The translations under genes were made by a program, and so were the position numbers. The notes under the pieces were generated by a model. It was not told the origin of the DNA and did not search any database. It saw nothing but the letters and a program-made list of their open reading frames with translations. Below are positions 56,701 to 61,826 of a stretch of DNA of 64,000 nt, piece after piece; position 1 is the stretch's first letter, and the number at the start of each line of letters is the position of its first letter. The stretch lies in contig NC_088777.1 in assembly GCF_954871325.1 (NCBI RefSeq), positions 12,439,366 to 12,503,365 on the forward strand, read 5' to 3'. The DNA comes from Gordionus sp. m RMFG-2023 (lineage: Eukaryota; Nematomorpha; Gordioida; Chordodea; Parachordodidae).

Positions 56701-57062
56701 AAATGGTATAAAAAAAATGTAGTATAATTTTTTGGAAAATAGAAATAAAGTGGGTGGAATGAGAAATAGAGTAGATAAAATATTGAATTTTGATTTAATC
56801 ATATTTTGCTCGCATACACAAAAAAATTAATAATTTCTAGGTAGAAGAAATGGAATCTCAAGTGGGAACTAAAGATAACAATAGCCATCAATCTTTATCG
56901 AAAATGTCAAACTTTGCTGATATAATTCCAAATTTAAACCACACCAGTTCTTTTAAAGACACTCTCACTTTGGGTGAGCTCGATGGAGATAGGGAGGAGA
57001 GTGAAAATAGTTCTAGGAAAGGCGCAGTAAAACCATCAAGGAAGACTAAAAAATTACATTAA
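17694..57062 (+). CDS. NADSYN1: Glutamine-dependent NAD+ synthetase, complete 16-exon gene
   Basis: Catalyses the ATP-dependent amidation of nicotinic acid adenine dinucleotide to NAD+, taking ammonia from glutamine: the last step of the Preiss-Handler and de novo routes, in the cytosol. Sixteen exons join in frame to 834 codons. Residues 1-285 form the nitrilase-fold glutaminase with catalytic Glu44 (in GPELE), Lys113 (in IRPK) and Cys174 (in GSEICEELW). Residues ~320-760 form the synthetase with the PP-loop SGGLDSS at ~377 and the conserved LGSSNVDE and [17 protein letters not shown] blocks. From memory, identity to vertebrate NADSYN1 is high. The protein is longer than the ~706-residue human one because of an enlarged domain linker (exon 9), a Cys-containing insert and a loop (exons 11-12), and a 73-residue basic, Ser-rich tail (exon 16). 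Introns range from 42 bp to 10 kb and hold many transposons. POLR1B follows on the same strand. Start chosen: first in-frame ATG, aligned with the family N terminus. Confidence 0.96.
17820..17880 (+). CDS. NADSYN1: NADSYN1 exon 2
   Basis: Residues 28-47 with RLGPELEI, which carries the first glutaminase catalytic residue, Glu44. The acceptor is CATAG and the donor GTATAT. The next intron is 42 bp. Confidence 0.93.
17923..18039 (+). CDS. NADSYN1: NADSYN1 exon 3
   Basis: Residues 48-86, containing [10 protein letters not shown] and [12 protein letters not shown], nearly as in vertebrates. It ends within the Met87 codon (AT|G). The donor is GTAAAT. Confidence 0.93.
18040..20598 (+). other. NADSYN1 intron 3, no element bounded
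   Basis: AT-rich intron of 2,559 bp. I found no coding remnant, terminal inverted repeat or RNA gene in it. A G-run and a GGGGGGCTC...GAGCCCCCC inverted repeat lie near 20390-20490. Confidence 0.6.
20599..20652 (+). CDS. NADSYN1: NADSYN1 exon 4
   Basis: A 54-nt microexon, residues 87-104, reading [18 protein letters not shown] into the next codon. It completes the exon 3 codon as ATG. The acceptor is TTTAG and the donor GTTCAC. It was found only by requiring the PVMHRNVRYNC block of the family between exons 3 and 5. Confidence 0.92.
20760..22609 (+). mobile_element. Non-autonomous hAT-like element with CGCGA-rich ends
   Basis: A 1.85-kb element in NADSYN1 intron 4. Its ends are inverted: CAGGTCAATTCAGCGAAA at the left and the diverged complement TTTCGCTGAATTTACATG at the right. 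Each end carries ~250 bp packed with CGCGAA/TTCGCGATAA words (20760-21060 and 22370-22609), probably subterminal transposase-binding arrays. The flanks AAACATAT and AAACATTT are a one-mismatch 8-bp candidate target duplication. No transposase frame is seen. The right part recurs inverted at 2283-3400 and the terminal array at 63340-63590. Confidence 0.75.
21136..21341 (+). repeat. Exact 103-bp tandem duplication
   Basis: Two units starting at 21136 and 21239 show no difference that I can see. A run of 13 C follows at about 21379. The duplication is very recent, or an assembly artefact. Confidence 0.9.
22846..23003 (+). CDS. NADSYN1: NADSYN1 exon 5
   Basis: Residues 105-157. KILLIRPK supplies the catalytic Lys113, and [12 protein letters not shown] follows the family's GNYRELRWFTPW. 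The acceptor is TTAAG and the donor GTTTTT. An upstream in-frame stop at 22829 limits how far the exon can extend 5'. Confidence 0.92.
24185..24257 (+). CDS. NADSYN1: NADSYN1 exon 6
   Basis: Residues 158-181. [11 protein letters not shown] contains the nucleophile Cys174 of the glutaminase site. The acceptor is TCTAG and the donor GTTATT. Confidence 0.94.
24321..24526 (+). mobile_element. MITE, ~206 bp, mariner-like TA ends
   Basis: Inverted ends TAGATTGGCGATTCATT and its complement. The inner parts also pair (CTGTAGCACCATTTTGTGGTTT with a diverged complement), so the whole element can fold back. TA at both borders is compatible with a Tc1/mariner-type target duplication. It lies in NADSYN1 intron 6. 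Confidence 0.75.
24847..26093 (+). mobile_element. Probable degraded hAT element
   Basis: The left end CAGGGGCGGACTGATTAAG and the right end GGCTACACGCCTG look like diverged hAT (CAGGSGYG) termini. No matching 8-bp duplication is visible. Inside, weak frames (for example around 25220-25580, rich in Leu/Ile/Lys) could be transposase relics, but no conserved block is clear. Bounds are tentative. Confidence 0.35.
26094..27818. other. Rest of NADSYN1 intron 6
   Basis: Mostly AT-rich. A patch at about 27210-27600 has repeated GGGCCTGGG/GGGCTTGGG words in both orientations, like the ends of a non-autonomous hAT, but borders and target duplication could not be found. Confidence 0.35.
27819..27936 (+). 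CDS. NADSYN1: NADSYN1 exon 7
   Basis: Residues 182-221, including [15 protein letters not shown] (family: MGLDGVEIITNASGS) and a run ending NVTFK. It ends in phase 0. The acceptor is ATCAG and the donor GTATAT. Confidence 0.93.
28248..29208. repeat. Inverted repeat around a Ty3 pol remnant
   Basis: The ~90 bp at 28248-28340 match the complement of 29118-29208 (shared TTTAATACTCACCATCAAAA and TTATCTCCTTTTAA). The left arm also has a partial direct duplicate at about 28370-28430. Confidence 0.65.
28430..29110 (-). mobile_element. Ty3/gypsy-like RT/RNase H fossil
   Basis: A minus-strand pol fragment. The [20 protein letters not shown] block at about 28920-28980 is the Ty3 reverse transcriptase region before the catalytic site. 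Downstream pieces look like the RT-RNase H junction. No LTRs were found. It is heavily broken and probably old. It lies in NADSYN1 intron 7. Confidence 0.75.
29701..30245 (+). other. Unrecognised coding remnant with a polypurine-like end
   Basis: A + strand frame (29701-29907 and slightly beyond) is Lys/Glu-rich with a basic continuation. I recognise no domain. The stretch ends with TTTAGGGGTGGACC directly before TGTTGT, which looks like a polypurine tract meeting an LTR start, so this may be the 3' end of an LTR-type element cut by the hAT at 30255. Treat as a hint. Confidence 0.25.
30255..31865 (-). mobile_element. hAT transposon, degenerate, 8-bp duplication
   Basis: A 1.6-kb element in NADSYN1 intron 7. 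The ends are CAGAGTTGTTAAA and its complement, flanked by ATATATAT on both sides (30247-30254 and 31866-31873). The duplication is weakly informative because the target is itself a TA run. Subterminal AAAGTAGC/GCTACTTT words repeat at both ends. On the minus strand near 30590-30700 the C-terminal hAT dimerisation block reads [20 protein letters not shown]. The rest of the transposase is disrupted, and the element is not active. Confidence 0.88.
32182..32404 (+). mobile_element. 0.2-kb foldback MITE family, copy A
   Basis: 223 bp with TAGTGTGTCTAAACGGCTCG at the left and its complement at the right, flanked by an exact 8-bp duplication CTATTGAG (32174-32181 and 32405-32412). The duplication length fits hAT mobilisation. 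It lies 200 bp upstream of NADSYN1 exon 8. Confidence 0.93.
32605..32801 (+). CDS. NADSYN1: NADSYN1 exon 8
   Basis: Residues 222-286: [20 protein letters not shown] followed by [20 protein letters not shown], the end of the glutaminase domain. The acceptor is AACAG and the donor GTTTGT (phase 2). Confidence 0.95.
33290..36048 (-). mobile_element. R2-type LINE with restriction-like endonuclease
   Basis: A minus-strand non-LTR element in NADSYN1 intron 8. Three overlapping or adjacent coding pieces lie in different frames: 36043-35366, 35369-34452 and about 34380-33497, so at least two frameshifts, one near a G run at 34190. In order they hold an N-terminal C-x2-C...H-x4-C zinc finger (CHVCLK...HGSPSC), the reverse transcriptase ([33 protein letters not shown], catalytic YLDD), a CCHC motif ([18 protein letters not shown]), then KRPDGMSL...LVWDVS, which fits the K/R-PD-x12-15-D active site of R2-type restriction-like endonucleases. 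Endonuclease C-terminal to RT, with no AP endonuclease, is the R2 superclade layout. A stem (AGTGTTTC AAA GAAACACT) near 33300 may belong to the 3' UTR. Borders are approximate. Confidence 0.9.
36049..38941. mobile_element. 2.9-kb foldback element with 1.24-kb arms
   Basis: The left arm (36049-37290) and right arm (37696-38941) are near-perfect complements, ending AACTTTGGATAGCAGCTTAG. The 405-bp loop contains an extra partial copy (37402-37694) of the right-arm segment 38008-38300. Each arm also holds ~108-bp tandem subrepeats with TTCAAAATATKTCATGCAAA and ATAGCCAAAGC. The short open frames that recur in both arms are by-products of this repetition. No transposase was recognised. The left tip abuts the 5' end of the R2-type LINE. 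Confidence 0.9.
38942..39906. other. Part of NADSYN1 intron 8, nothing bounded
   Basis: AT-rich. A short inverted word (GGCCTTCATAAAATT with a nearby AATTTTATGAAGGG) occurs at 39258-39290. No gene or element was recognised. Confidence 0.4.
39907..40298. mobile_element. MITE with TAGGGTARTGATRTATAG ends
   Basis: 392 bp with ~20-bp inverted ends starting TAGGGTAATGATGTATAG. TA at both borders fits a mariner-type duplication. Its interior carries a tRNA-like SINE head. It lies in NADSYN1 intron 8. Confidence 0.7.
40026..40090 (+). ncRNA. tRNA-like SINE head (pol III A and B boxes)
   Basis: TGGCCTAGTTGG at 40033-40044 fits the A box and GGTTCGAATCT at 40066-40076 the B box. The 5' GCGTCTG has no complementary acceptor strand downstream, and the anticodon arm is not formed, so this is not a working tRNA gene. 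It is more likely the head of a tRNA-derived SINE. Confidence 0.6.
41146..41495 (+). CDS. NADSYN1: NADSYN1 exon 9
   Basis: Residues 287-403, the longest exon. It begins with a linker about 20 residues longer than in vertebrates and rich in Ser/Thr/Asn/Pro. Then come [32 protein letters not shown] and the ATP-binding PP-loop SGGLDSS. The acceptor is TATAG and the donor GTTTTT. Confidence 0.95.
41901..42058 (+). CDS. NADSYN1: NADSYN1 exon 10
   Basis: Residues 404-456, with [19 protein letters not shown] aligned to DLCGRILTTCYMASKNSS. The acceptor is CATAAG and the donor GTTTAT (phase 0). The next intron, 10 kb, is the largest of the gene. Confidence 0.92.
42234..46086 (+). mobile_element. 3.85-kb DNA transposon with ~800-bp TIRs
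   Basis: Long inverted repeats (42234-43025 and 45275-46086) start GGGTCATTCCAYG. ATAA flanks both ends (42230-42233 and 46087-46090), a 4-bp target duplication. Between the arms, + strand transposase pieces run from about 43565 to 45240: [38 protein letters not shown] with [45 protein letters not shown], then [20 protein letters not shown] and a SIPGTHK block. I know this order from an unnamed transposase-like family in cnidarians and arthropods. A 4-bp duplication recalls Sola, but I am not sure of that. At least three frameshifts and stops interrupt the frame, so it is inactive. It lies in NADSYN1 intron 10. Confidence 0.9.
46150..48114 (+). mobile_element. hAT transposon, degenerate, 8-bp duplication
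   Basis: Ends CAGAGTTGTT and AACAACTCTG, flanked by an exact 8-bp duplication CAAAAAAT (46142-46149 and 48115-48122). Both subterminal regions are filled with GTATCTGTATCTAGATA words. Transposase relics on the + strand: a BED-type zinc-finger segment near 46610-46760 ([13 protein letters not shown]), a [12 protein letters not shown] block near 47350, and the dimerisation block [15 protein letters not shown] near 47670-47706. Frameshifts separate them, and most of the catalytic middle is missing. It lies in NADSYN1 intron 10. Confidence 0.92.
48123..48336 (+). mobile_element. Right-end fragment of the same hAT family
   Basis: The segment ends TATCTGTATCTTGATCAACTCTG, the same terminal pattern as the neighbouring hAT at 46150-48114. 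That element may therefore have inserted into an older relative. The matching left end was not located. Confidence 0.45.
48420..49280 (+). mobile_element. hAT transposase remnant
   Basis: Broken + strand frames with transposase character. The C-terminal block reads [20 protein letters not shown] near 49150-49215, diagnostic of the hAT dimerisation region. Upstream pieces (around 48490-48720 and 48850-48900) are scattered between frames. Ends were not found. Confidence 0.75.
49387..50843 (-). mobile_element. hAT element, minus strand, 8-bp duplication
   Basis: Ends TAGTGCTGTAAACA and CGTTTACAACACTA, flanked by CAAATTTG on both sides (49379-49386 and 50844-50851). Subterminal repeats of GAACGCGTTC are prominent at both ends. 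On the minus strand near 49700-49800 the hAT C-terminal block reads [20 protein letters not shown]. The remaining interior is degenerate. The TIR resembles that of the 0.2-kb MITE family in this window. Confidence 0.9.
51476..51600 (+). mobile_element. 0.2-kb foldback MITE family, copy B (half)
   Basis: The left half only: TAATGTTGTTAAAAGGCTCG, then the inner words shared with copy A. The right end is missing or too diverged to see. Confidence 0.6.
52120..52357 (+). CDS. NADSYN1: NADSYN1 exon 11
   Basis: Residues 457-535: [14 protein letters not shown], then an insert [12 protein letters not shown] not present in the human protein as I recall it, then [16 protein letters not shown] and a Ser/Pro/Lys-rich end. 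The acceptor is TAAAG. The donor is the GTTTTT after ACGAAAG. This 3' end is chosen by frame and by the gene's GTTTTT habit and is less certain than the others. Confidence 0.85.
52688..52913 (+). mobile_element. 0.2-kb foldback MITE family, copy C
   Basis: 226 bp, ends CGAGTGTTGTTATAAAAATC and TTTTTAACAACACA, flanked by AATTATGG on both sides (52680-52687 and 52914-52921). It lies in NADSYN1 intron 11. Confidence 0.88.
53375..53597 (+). mobile_element. 0.2-kb foldback MITE family, copy D
   Basis: 223 bp, TAGTGTTGTTAAAAATCCCG at the left with its complement at the right. No clear target duplication. It ends 53 bp before NADSYN1 exon 12. Confidence 0.85.
53651..53816 (+). CDS. NADSYN1: NADSYN1 exon 12
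   Basis: Residues 536-590: an acidic start ([13 protein letters not shown]), then [20 protein letters not shown] and [11 protein letters not shown]. The acceptor is ATAAAG; an in-phase alternative nine bases downstream (CATAG) would remove three residues. The donor is GTTCAT. Confidence 0.92.
53963..54135 (+). CDS. NADSYN1: NADSYN1 exon 13
   Basis: Residues 591-648: [20 protein letters not shown] with SK following (synthetase active-site block), then [10 protein letters not shown] and [10 protein letters not shown]. The acceptor is CAAAG and the donor GTTGAA. Confidence 0.95.
54473..55042. mobile_element. Possible hAT-type MITE
   Basis: TAGGGCTCTGCCGATC at the left and the complement of TAGGGATGTGCAGAAATT at the right give imperfect inverted ends. 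Both borders also share the GATCTGATATT word. No 8-bp duplication was confirmed. It lies in NADSYN1 intron 13. Confidence 0.45.
55253..55413 (+). CDS. NADSYN1: NADSYN1 exon 14
   Basis: Residues 649-702: [20 protein letters not shown], then [18 protein letters not shown], close to the animal consensus. The acceptor is TGCAG and the donor GTTTTT (phase 0). Confidence 0.95.
56529..56705 (+). CDS. NADSYN1: NADSYN1 exon 15
   Basis: Residues 703-761: [20 protein letters not shown], then [20 protein letters not shown] and [11 protein letters not shown], the conserved end of the synthetase domain. The acceptor is GAAAG and the donor GTATAA. Confidence 0.95.
56841..57062 (+). CDS. NADSYN1: NADSYN1 exon 16 and stop
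   Basis: Residues 762-834 and TAA. A hydrophilic C-terminal tail, acidic in the middle and ending in a Ser/Arg/Lys-rich stretch ([16 protein letters not shown]). About 50 residues longer than the human tail and without similarity to it. The acceptor is TCTAG. Confidence 0.88.
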   Translation, partial: VEEMESQVGTKDNNSHQSLSKMSNFADIIPNLNHTSSFKDTLTLGELDGDREESENSSRKGAVKPSRKTKKLH

Positions 57063-59108
57063 TTTAATTTGCAAATTTGTAATATTCAGGGAAATTTTTT
57101 ATTTACATAATTTACAATTAGAAAAAAAATCGTAAGCATTTATCAAGGCCGCGTATTTATGTTATAGAGAATAGGATACTTTTGTAAAATTCTAAAGTGT
57201 CATCAAATCTATATTTGAATATTTTACTAGACTATTACCATATTCTTTATAAAAAATACTTTTATCTTTTGCAATATTATTTTTATTTTCCCAATTTGTA
57301 TTTATTAATTTTATTTATTTTTTTTAAATTTAAATTTTAGATAAATTTAAAAAAAAAAGTTAATCGAATAATTAAATATCATCATTTTTGAGTAATATTC
57401 TACTATATTTTAGTTAATCCGGCCATTGTAGAATTTAAGTATTAGGTGCATGAACGATAATAACTCAATGCTATTAATCCTTGTTCATTTAAAAAACCAT
57501 TTTTAAATGTTTCTATTAAATGAAAACAATACTACCTTTAAATATAGCAAATTGTTAGGACTTAAAATCTGGGGAAAAAGGTTCACGTGATTTATATGAG
57601 TTTTAATTGGGATATTTACAACCAATTATATATAGTTAAATCGTATATCTCGTTCAAATAAAACGAATTTTATTTTTTAATATATAATCAAAATTATTTT
57701 ATATGTAATATTTATTACAAAAAAATAAATAAGGCACTAAAAGTTTTTTTAAAATTTTAGACCTAATATATTCTTGGTGTATTTTGCTTATCATTTAATA
57801 AAAAATATGTATATCTTTTGAATTGTAAATTTATTATTGAATATAGGGAATTAATATCATACTATAATTTGAAAGTTATTATTTTATACTACTTATTTTT
57901 ATGCCGTGTGATTTGTTTTTATAAATTTTGTGAAAATTTATCGGATTTATTTATAATAAACTTACATCTTTTGATAAGTATCAATTTTATAATGTCAGGT
58001 AATAGCTTATGAAAAAACTTATACGATTACAAAGAGATCCCATTACCTTTTATTATGACGTAAAGCAATATTTGAATTTCTCTCTTACTACGCTCTTTCC
58101 TACCACCCTCCCTTACTAGAGACTTACACGTTATTTTCGGCCCTAAGCCTGTTGGAAATTTTTTTTACTCTAAGCTTGGCCCTTGATTCGGTGCTTTAGG
58201 GCTGACTTTTAATAAATCCTCAAGATATTTATTTTCATTGAATTTAAATTAGCAATTAATGATAATTTCATGATTTATATGAAATTTGTTACAAATTATT
58301 AAATGAAAAAGTCACTTTAAAACTTTTCTTGTTTTTTTTAAAATTTTTTATATTCAATACTGCAAAATAAGAAATTAGAAAAAAAATGTAATCCGGGCCG
58401 AGTCTATATTTTGCTTATGTACCGCGGGACGAATGGAACGGGCTGGCCATATCACCAATTTGTAACATGTTTTACTCTTTTTATTATTATGACCTTAAGT
58501 AGCATACCTATTTTATTTTTATAAATTATTTACATTAGGGCTATGTCCTAGCCCGTCTTTGACCGGGGGGAGTGTAGCCTGGGAATCATAAATGGCGCCA
58601 AATCAGAAATTCCCATGAATCACAAATAGTGGTGAGTAACAAATGGCGATGATCACAAATCATGAGATATCAGATTTAAAAAAAATAAATATAGGTATGG
58701 GGCTGATCAGCAGGAATGAAGGGGAATAATGTCAGGACAGCTTAAATAAGGTAAGATTCAGAATATAGATAATTTTATTTAAATTATAAAAATATAATAC
58801 TATGTGTTGTTATCTCGATCTGAATATAATAAAATAACGAAGCATACATAGTTTTTTTAGTGAATTATACAAAATAATCAGCATAAACGAATATTGTTCG
58901 GGGAGACGAATTGGAAAATTTCAAAAAAGCTAAGATTCTTGCGAATAAATGCTAAAATATATATATATATCATCATATAAAATAGCAACCATATATTTTT
59001 TTGTACTGAGTAAAAGAAGATTAACAGTAGCAATAATGGTAGGTGCGACGAAATGGTAAGTTTTAAAAAGGTAGGATCCTTAAGAATAGATATATAATTT
59101 GTATTTGG
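57063..59108. other. Intergenic region after NADSYN1
   Basis: AT-rich. It must hold the NADSYN1 3' UTR; I did not identify a clear polyadenylation site. A higher-GC patch at about 58140-58460 with GGCCCTAAGC and GGGCCGAG words resembles transposon ends but could not be bounded. Confidence 0.45.
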
Positions 59109-60011
59109 GGAAAGAAAGGTAAATGAAAAAGAAGGGAACAGAAGAAAAAGATAATAAAGAAGAAAACTGGAAGAGAAGGAATAGGAAAAAAGGGGGAAAT
59201 GAGAAAGCTAAGAAAAGGTATAGGAAAGGAAAGGTGTTTGGGGAAAAAAATGGGAAGGAAAAGAAAAAGCGTTAGAAAAGAAGGATTCCGTTCTTAATCG
59301 CTAAAATAAAAATAGCTAAATCAAAAATAAATTGGGAATCTTGCTTATATATCAAATTTTTTAAAGTAAATTTAAAATTAATATTAGACACTAAGGAAGT
59401 AAATTCTTGAATTTAAATTAGAGTTTTTCGAAAAATCGCTAGAAATGGGAGAAATAAGGACTCATTTTGAATATGAATGTTACTCCTAGCATTTATTAAT
59501 ATTATTTTCAATATTGCCTTAAAATTTTTAGCAGATAGAAATGAAATTTATAATTTCTAAGGGCAAGGGGGAAAAAAAAGGTGAAATGAAAAAGAGAAAG
59601 AAATATGTAAAAGAAAAGAGAATTGGAAAACTGAAGAAAAGAGAAAGTAATAAGTGGAATTAAAAGGGAAAGAAAGGAAAATAGAAAAAAAAGGAATATG
59701 GAAAGGAAAGGTGAGAGGGGGAAGGAGAAGGGTAATGAAAAGGTAAAGATAAGGGGAGAGTAAGAAAAAGATAATAGAAAATAAATGGAAAGAACAGGTA
59801 GAAGGAAAAGGAGAATGTAAGAAAAGGAAAGGAAAATAAAATTAAAAAAAGCGAAAAAAGGAATAGGGAAAGGAAAAGAAAAGGGAAGAAGGGGAAAGAA
59901 AAATGATAAGGGAAAAGGATATAGAATTAAAGGGAAATGTAAAGCGAAACGGAAAAGACAAAGGAAAAGGGAACAAAGAAAGAAATAAAAATGAGACAGA
60001 AAAAAAAGAGT
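59109..60011. repeat. Long polypurine tracts
   Basis: The + strand is almost entirely A and G at 59109-59280 and again at 59560-60010. The minus strand therefore shows a long Phe/Leu/Ser/Pro-rich frame that is a composition artefact. Tracts like this can form triplex DNA. Confidence 0.8.
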
Positions 60012-60014
60012 AGT

Positions 60015-60617
60015 GACTAACTTTATTTTGTATGGTTGGCAGAATTTGTTAGATTTCGTGATCCCTAGAACGTATATTTTGTTGATTAACCATCCATCTC
60101 TTTCTTTGTTTGGCAACGACAGATAAATCAAAATTTGCACATCATTAAGAGGGGTTAAGACAGTCTATTTTTCAAAGTAAAAACAAAAGAAAAATATGAA
60201 ATATAATAATGCAATGAACCTGCAGAGGAGTCATTATTAAGTTCAACTCTCTAGCAATATATCATTAGATTATTCGTAATGCTAAAACAGATGTAATATA
60301 AATGTAAAAAGGTATAAACATGTTCAAAAAATTATAGAACTTATAAAAAGTAATTAAACATTATGCACTTTTTGTATATATATATATATATGACTAACTT
60401 TATTCTGTATGGTTGGTAAAATTTGTTCGATTTCGTGATCTTTGGAAAGTTTGTTTTATTGATTAACCAGCCATCTCTTTCTTTACTTGGCAACGATAGA
60501 TAAATAAAAATTTGTACAATCAATGAAATGAGTTAAGACAGGGCCTTTTATCTAAGATACAAACAGGAAAAATTTTAAAAATAATAGTGCACTGAACCCC
60601 CATAGGAGTCACCATTA
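60015..60617. repeat. Direct repeat of ~225 bp, two copies
   Basis: Copies at 60015-60239 and 60392-60617 share GACTAACTTTATT, TTTGGCAACGA-like and AGGAGTCAYYATTA words, at roughly 80% similarity by eye. The pair looks like a dispersed SINE-like or LTR-like repeat. No family was recognised. Confidence 0.65.
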
Positions 60618-60869
60618 GATGTGTCTTTTTAATTGATATCTAAAATACATATATATAATTTACTTCAAATCGGCACAACATTGTAATTAAAATTTCATGC
60701 GTAACCAATGATATATATAACTATATCATTGTGTGTAACCCATTAACAATATTATATTTTACTTCAAATCTTCACAACATTGTAATTTCTGATAAAATAT
60801 TTACATTTTTTTTTGATATTTTTAAATAAGGTATTTATTTTTATATTTTTCATCATATTTTTAAAAAAA

Positions 60870-60945
60870 ATAAATATATATTTTCCGATGATATGACGTC
60901 AGCGAGGACATCGGAAAATTATAATATGGATATTTGTTTTTGATT
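60870..60945 (-). repeat. CGATG hairpin repeat, copy 2
   Basis: TTTTCCGATGATATGACGTC and, after a short loop, GACATCGGAAAA form an inverted pair. The segment is the complement of 3490-3560. Confidence 0.55.
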
Positions 60946-61701
60946 TTGCAGAACATCAAGTAAATAACCTATAGAAAAATAACATTTTTTTGTAAAAAAT
61001 TATCACTTTTAAATTATCCTTTTTTTTAAGAAAGTGACCTTTTTGCTTAATTTATTTTAGAAATCTGCACCCAGCCAGAAACTCGGGTCGAAGTAGGCCT
61101 TAAAATAATATGATTTTGAAAATTCAATCCACAGGACTTATAAATTAAATTAGAAGGTGGGACAAAATTTATATTTTTACAAAACTACCCGGGCTAGTCA
61201 AAATAATTGAAACATAAATCCGAGCTGGCTTGAGCTAGAATAAATTTTTAGAAATCCCGGAAAGTCAGACATATAAATTAGAGCTTTGTGGTATCTGATT
61301 TTTATAAAGGCATAACCTTAAAAGTCAATGTCAATCAACTCTACGGTGGCCTTTTTATCTATAGTAGTTAGTAAATTAAATTTTTGTAAAAAATAAAATA
61401 AAATAGATTCTTTGAACCTACATACGGGAATGAATATCTCGTCTTATAATGTGTGCAACATTTTCCCCCAGAATATATTTTTTTTTTAAAATAGGATAAT
61501 CAATTTCATTTTTCAGATCTAATTCAGGTTATTATAAAAAAATATTATATTTATTTAAATGGCTTAGTCTTGGTATACAGTAAAATTTATAATAAATTTG
61601 GTATGATACCATATAAGAAAAGATTATATTAAAAAAAACATTTTTTAAAAAAATCATCTGCTCTGCATTAATAAAAAAAAAATTATGTTTAAAAATTTTA
61701 G

Positions 61702-61826
61702 TCATTGGCCAACATCTTCCCATCGGTGTTCGGTTGCTATTTTTAAAAATTATGGAAAGCATTTCGCAGCATCACATTGAGTCCTTTAATTTTGCATGTG
61801 AGGAAGGCTTGAATAAATTAATAGAA
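61702..61826 (+). CDS. POLR1B: POLR1B first recognised exon
   Basis: An open frame runs from a TTTAG acceptor-like site at 61701 through ATG 61752 to GAA at 61826 (donor GTAAAT). The stretch from 61752 matches the family (HIESFNFACEEGL). The ~16 codons upstream also look coding (LLFLKI), so the real start may lie in an earlier exon. Confidence 0.75.

Noticed and set aside
59508-60140. A 210-codon minus-strand frame rich in Phe, Leu, Ser and Pro that looks like a membrane protein
   Set aside because: It is the pyrimidine strand of a polypurine tract. The composition explains both the lack of stops and the hydrophobicity, and there is no conserved motif.
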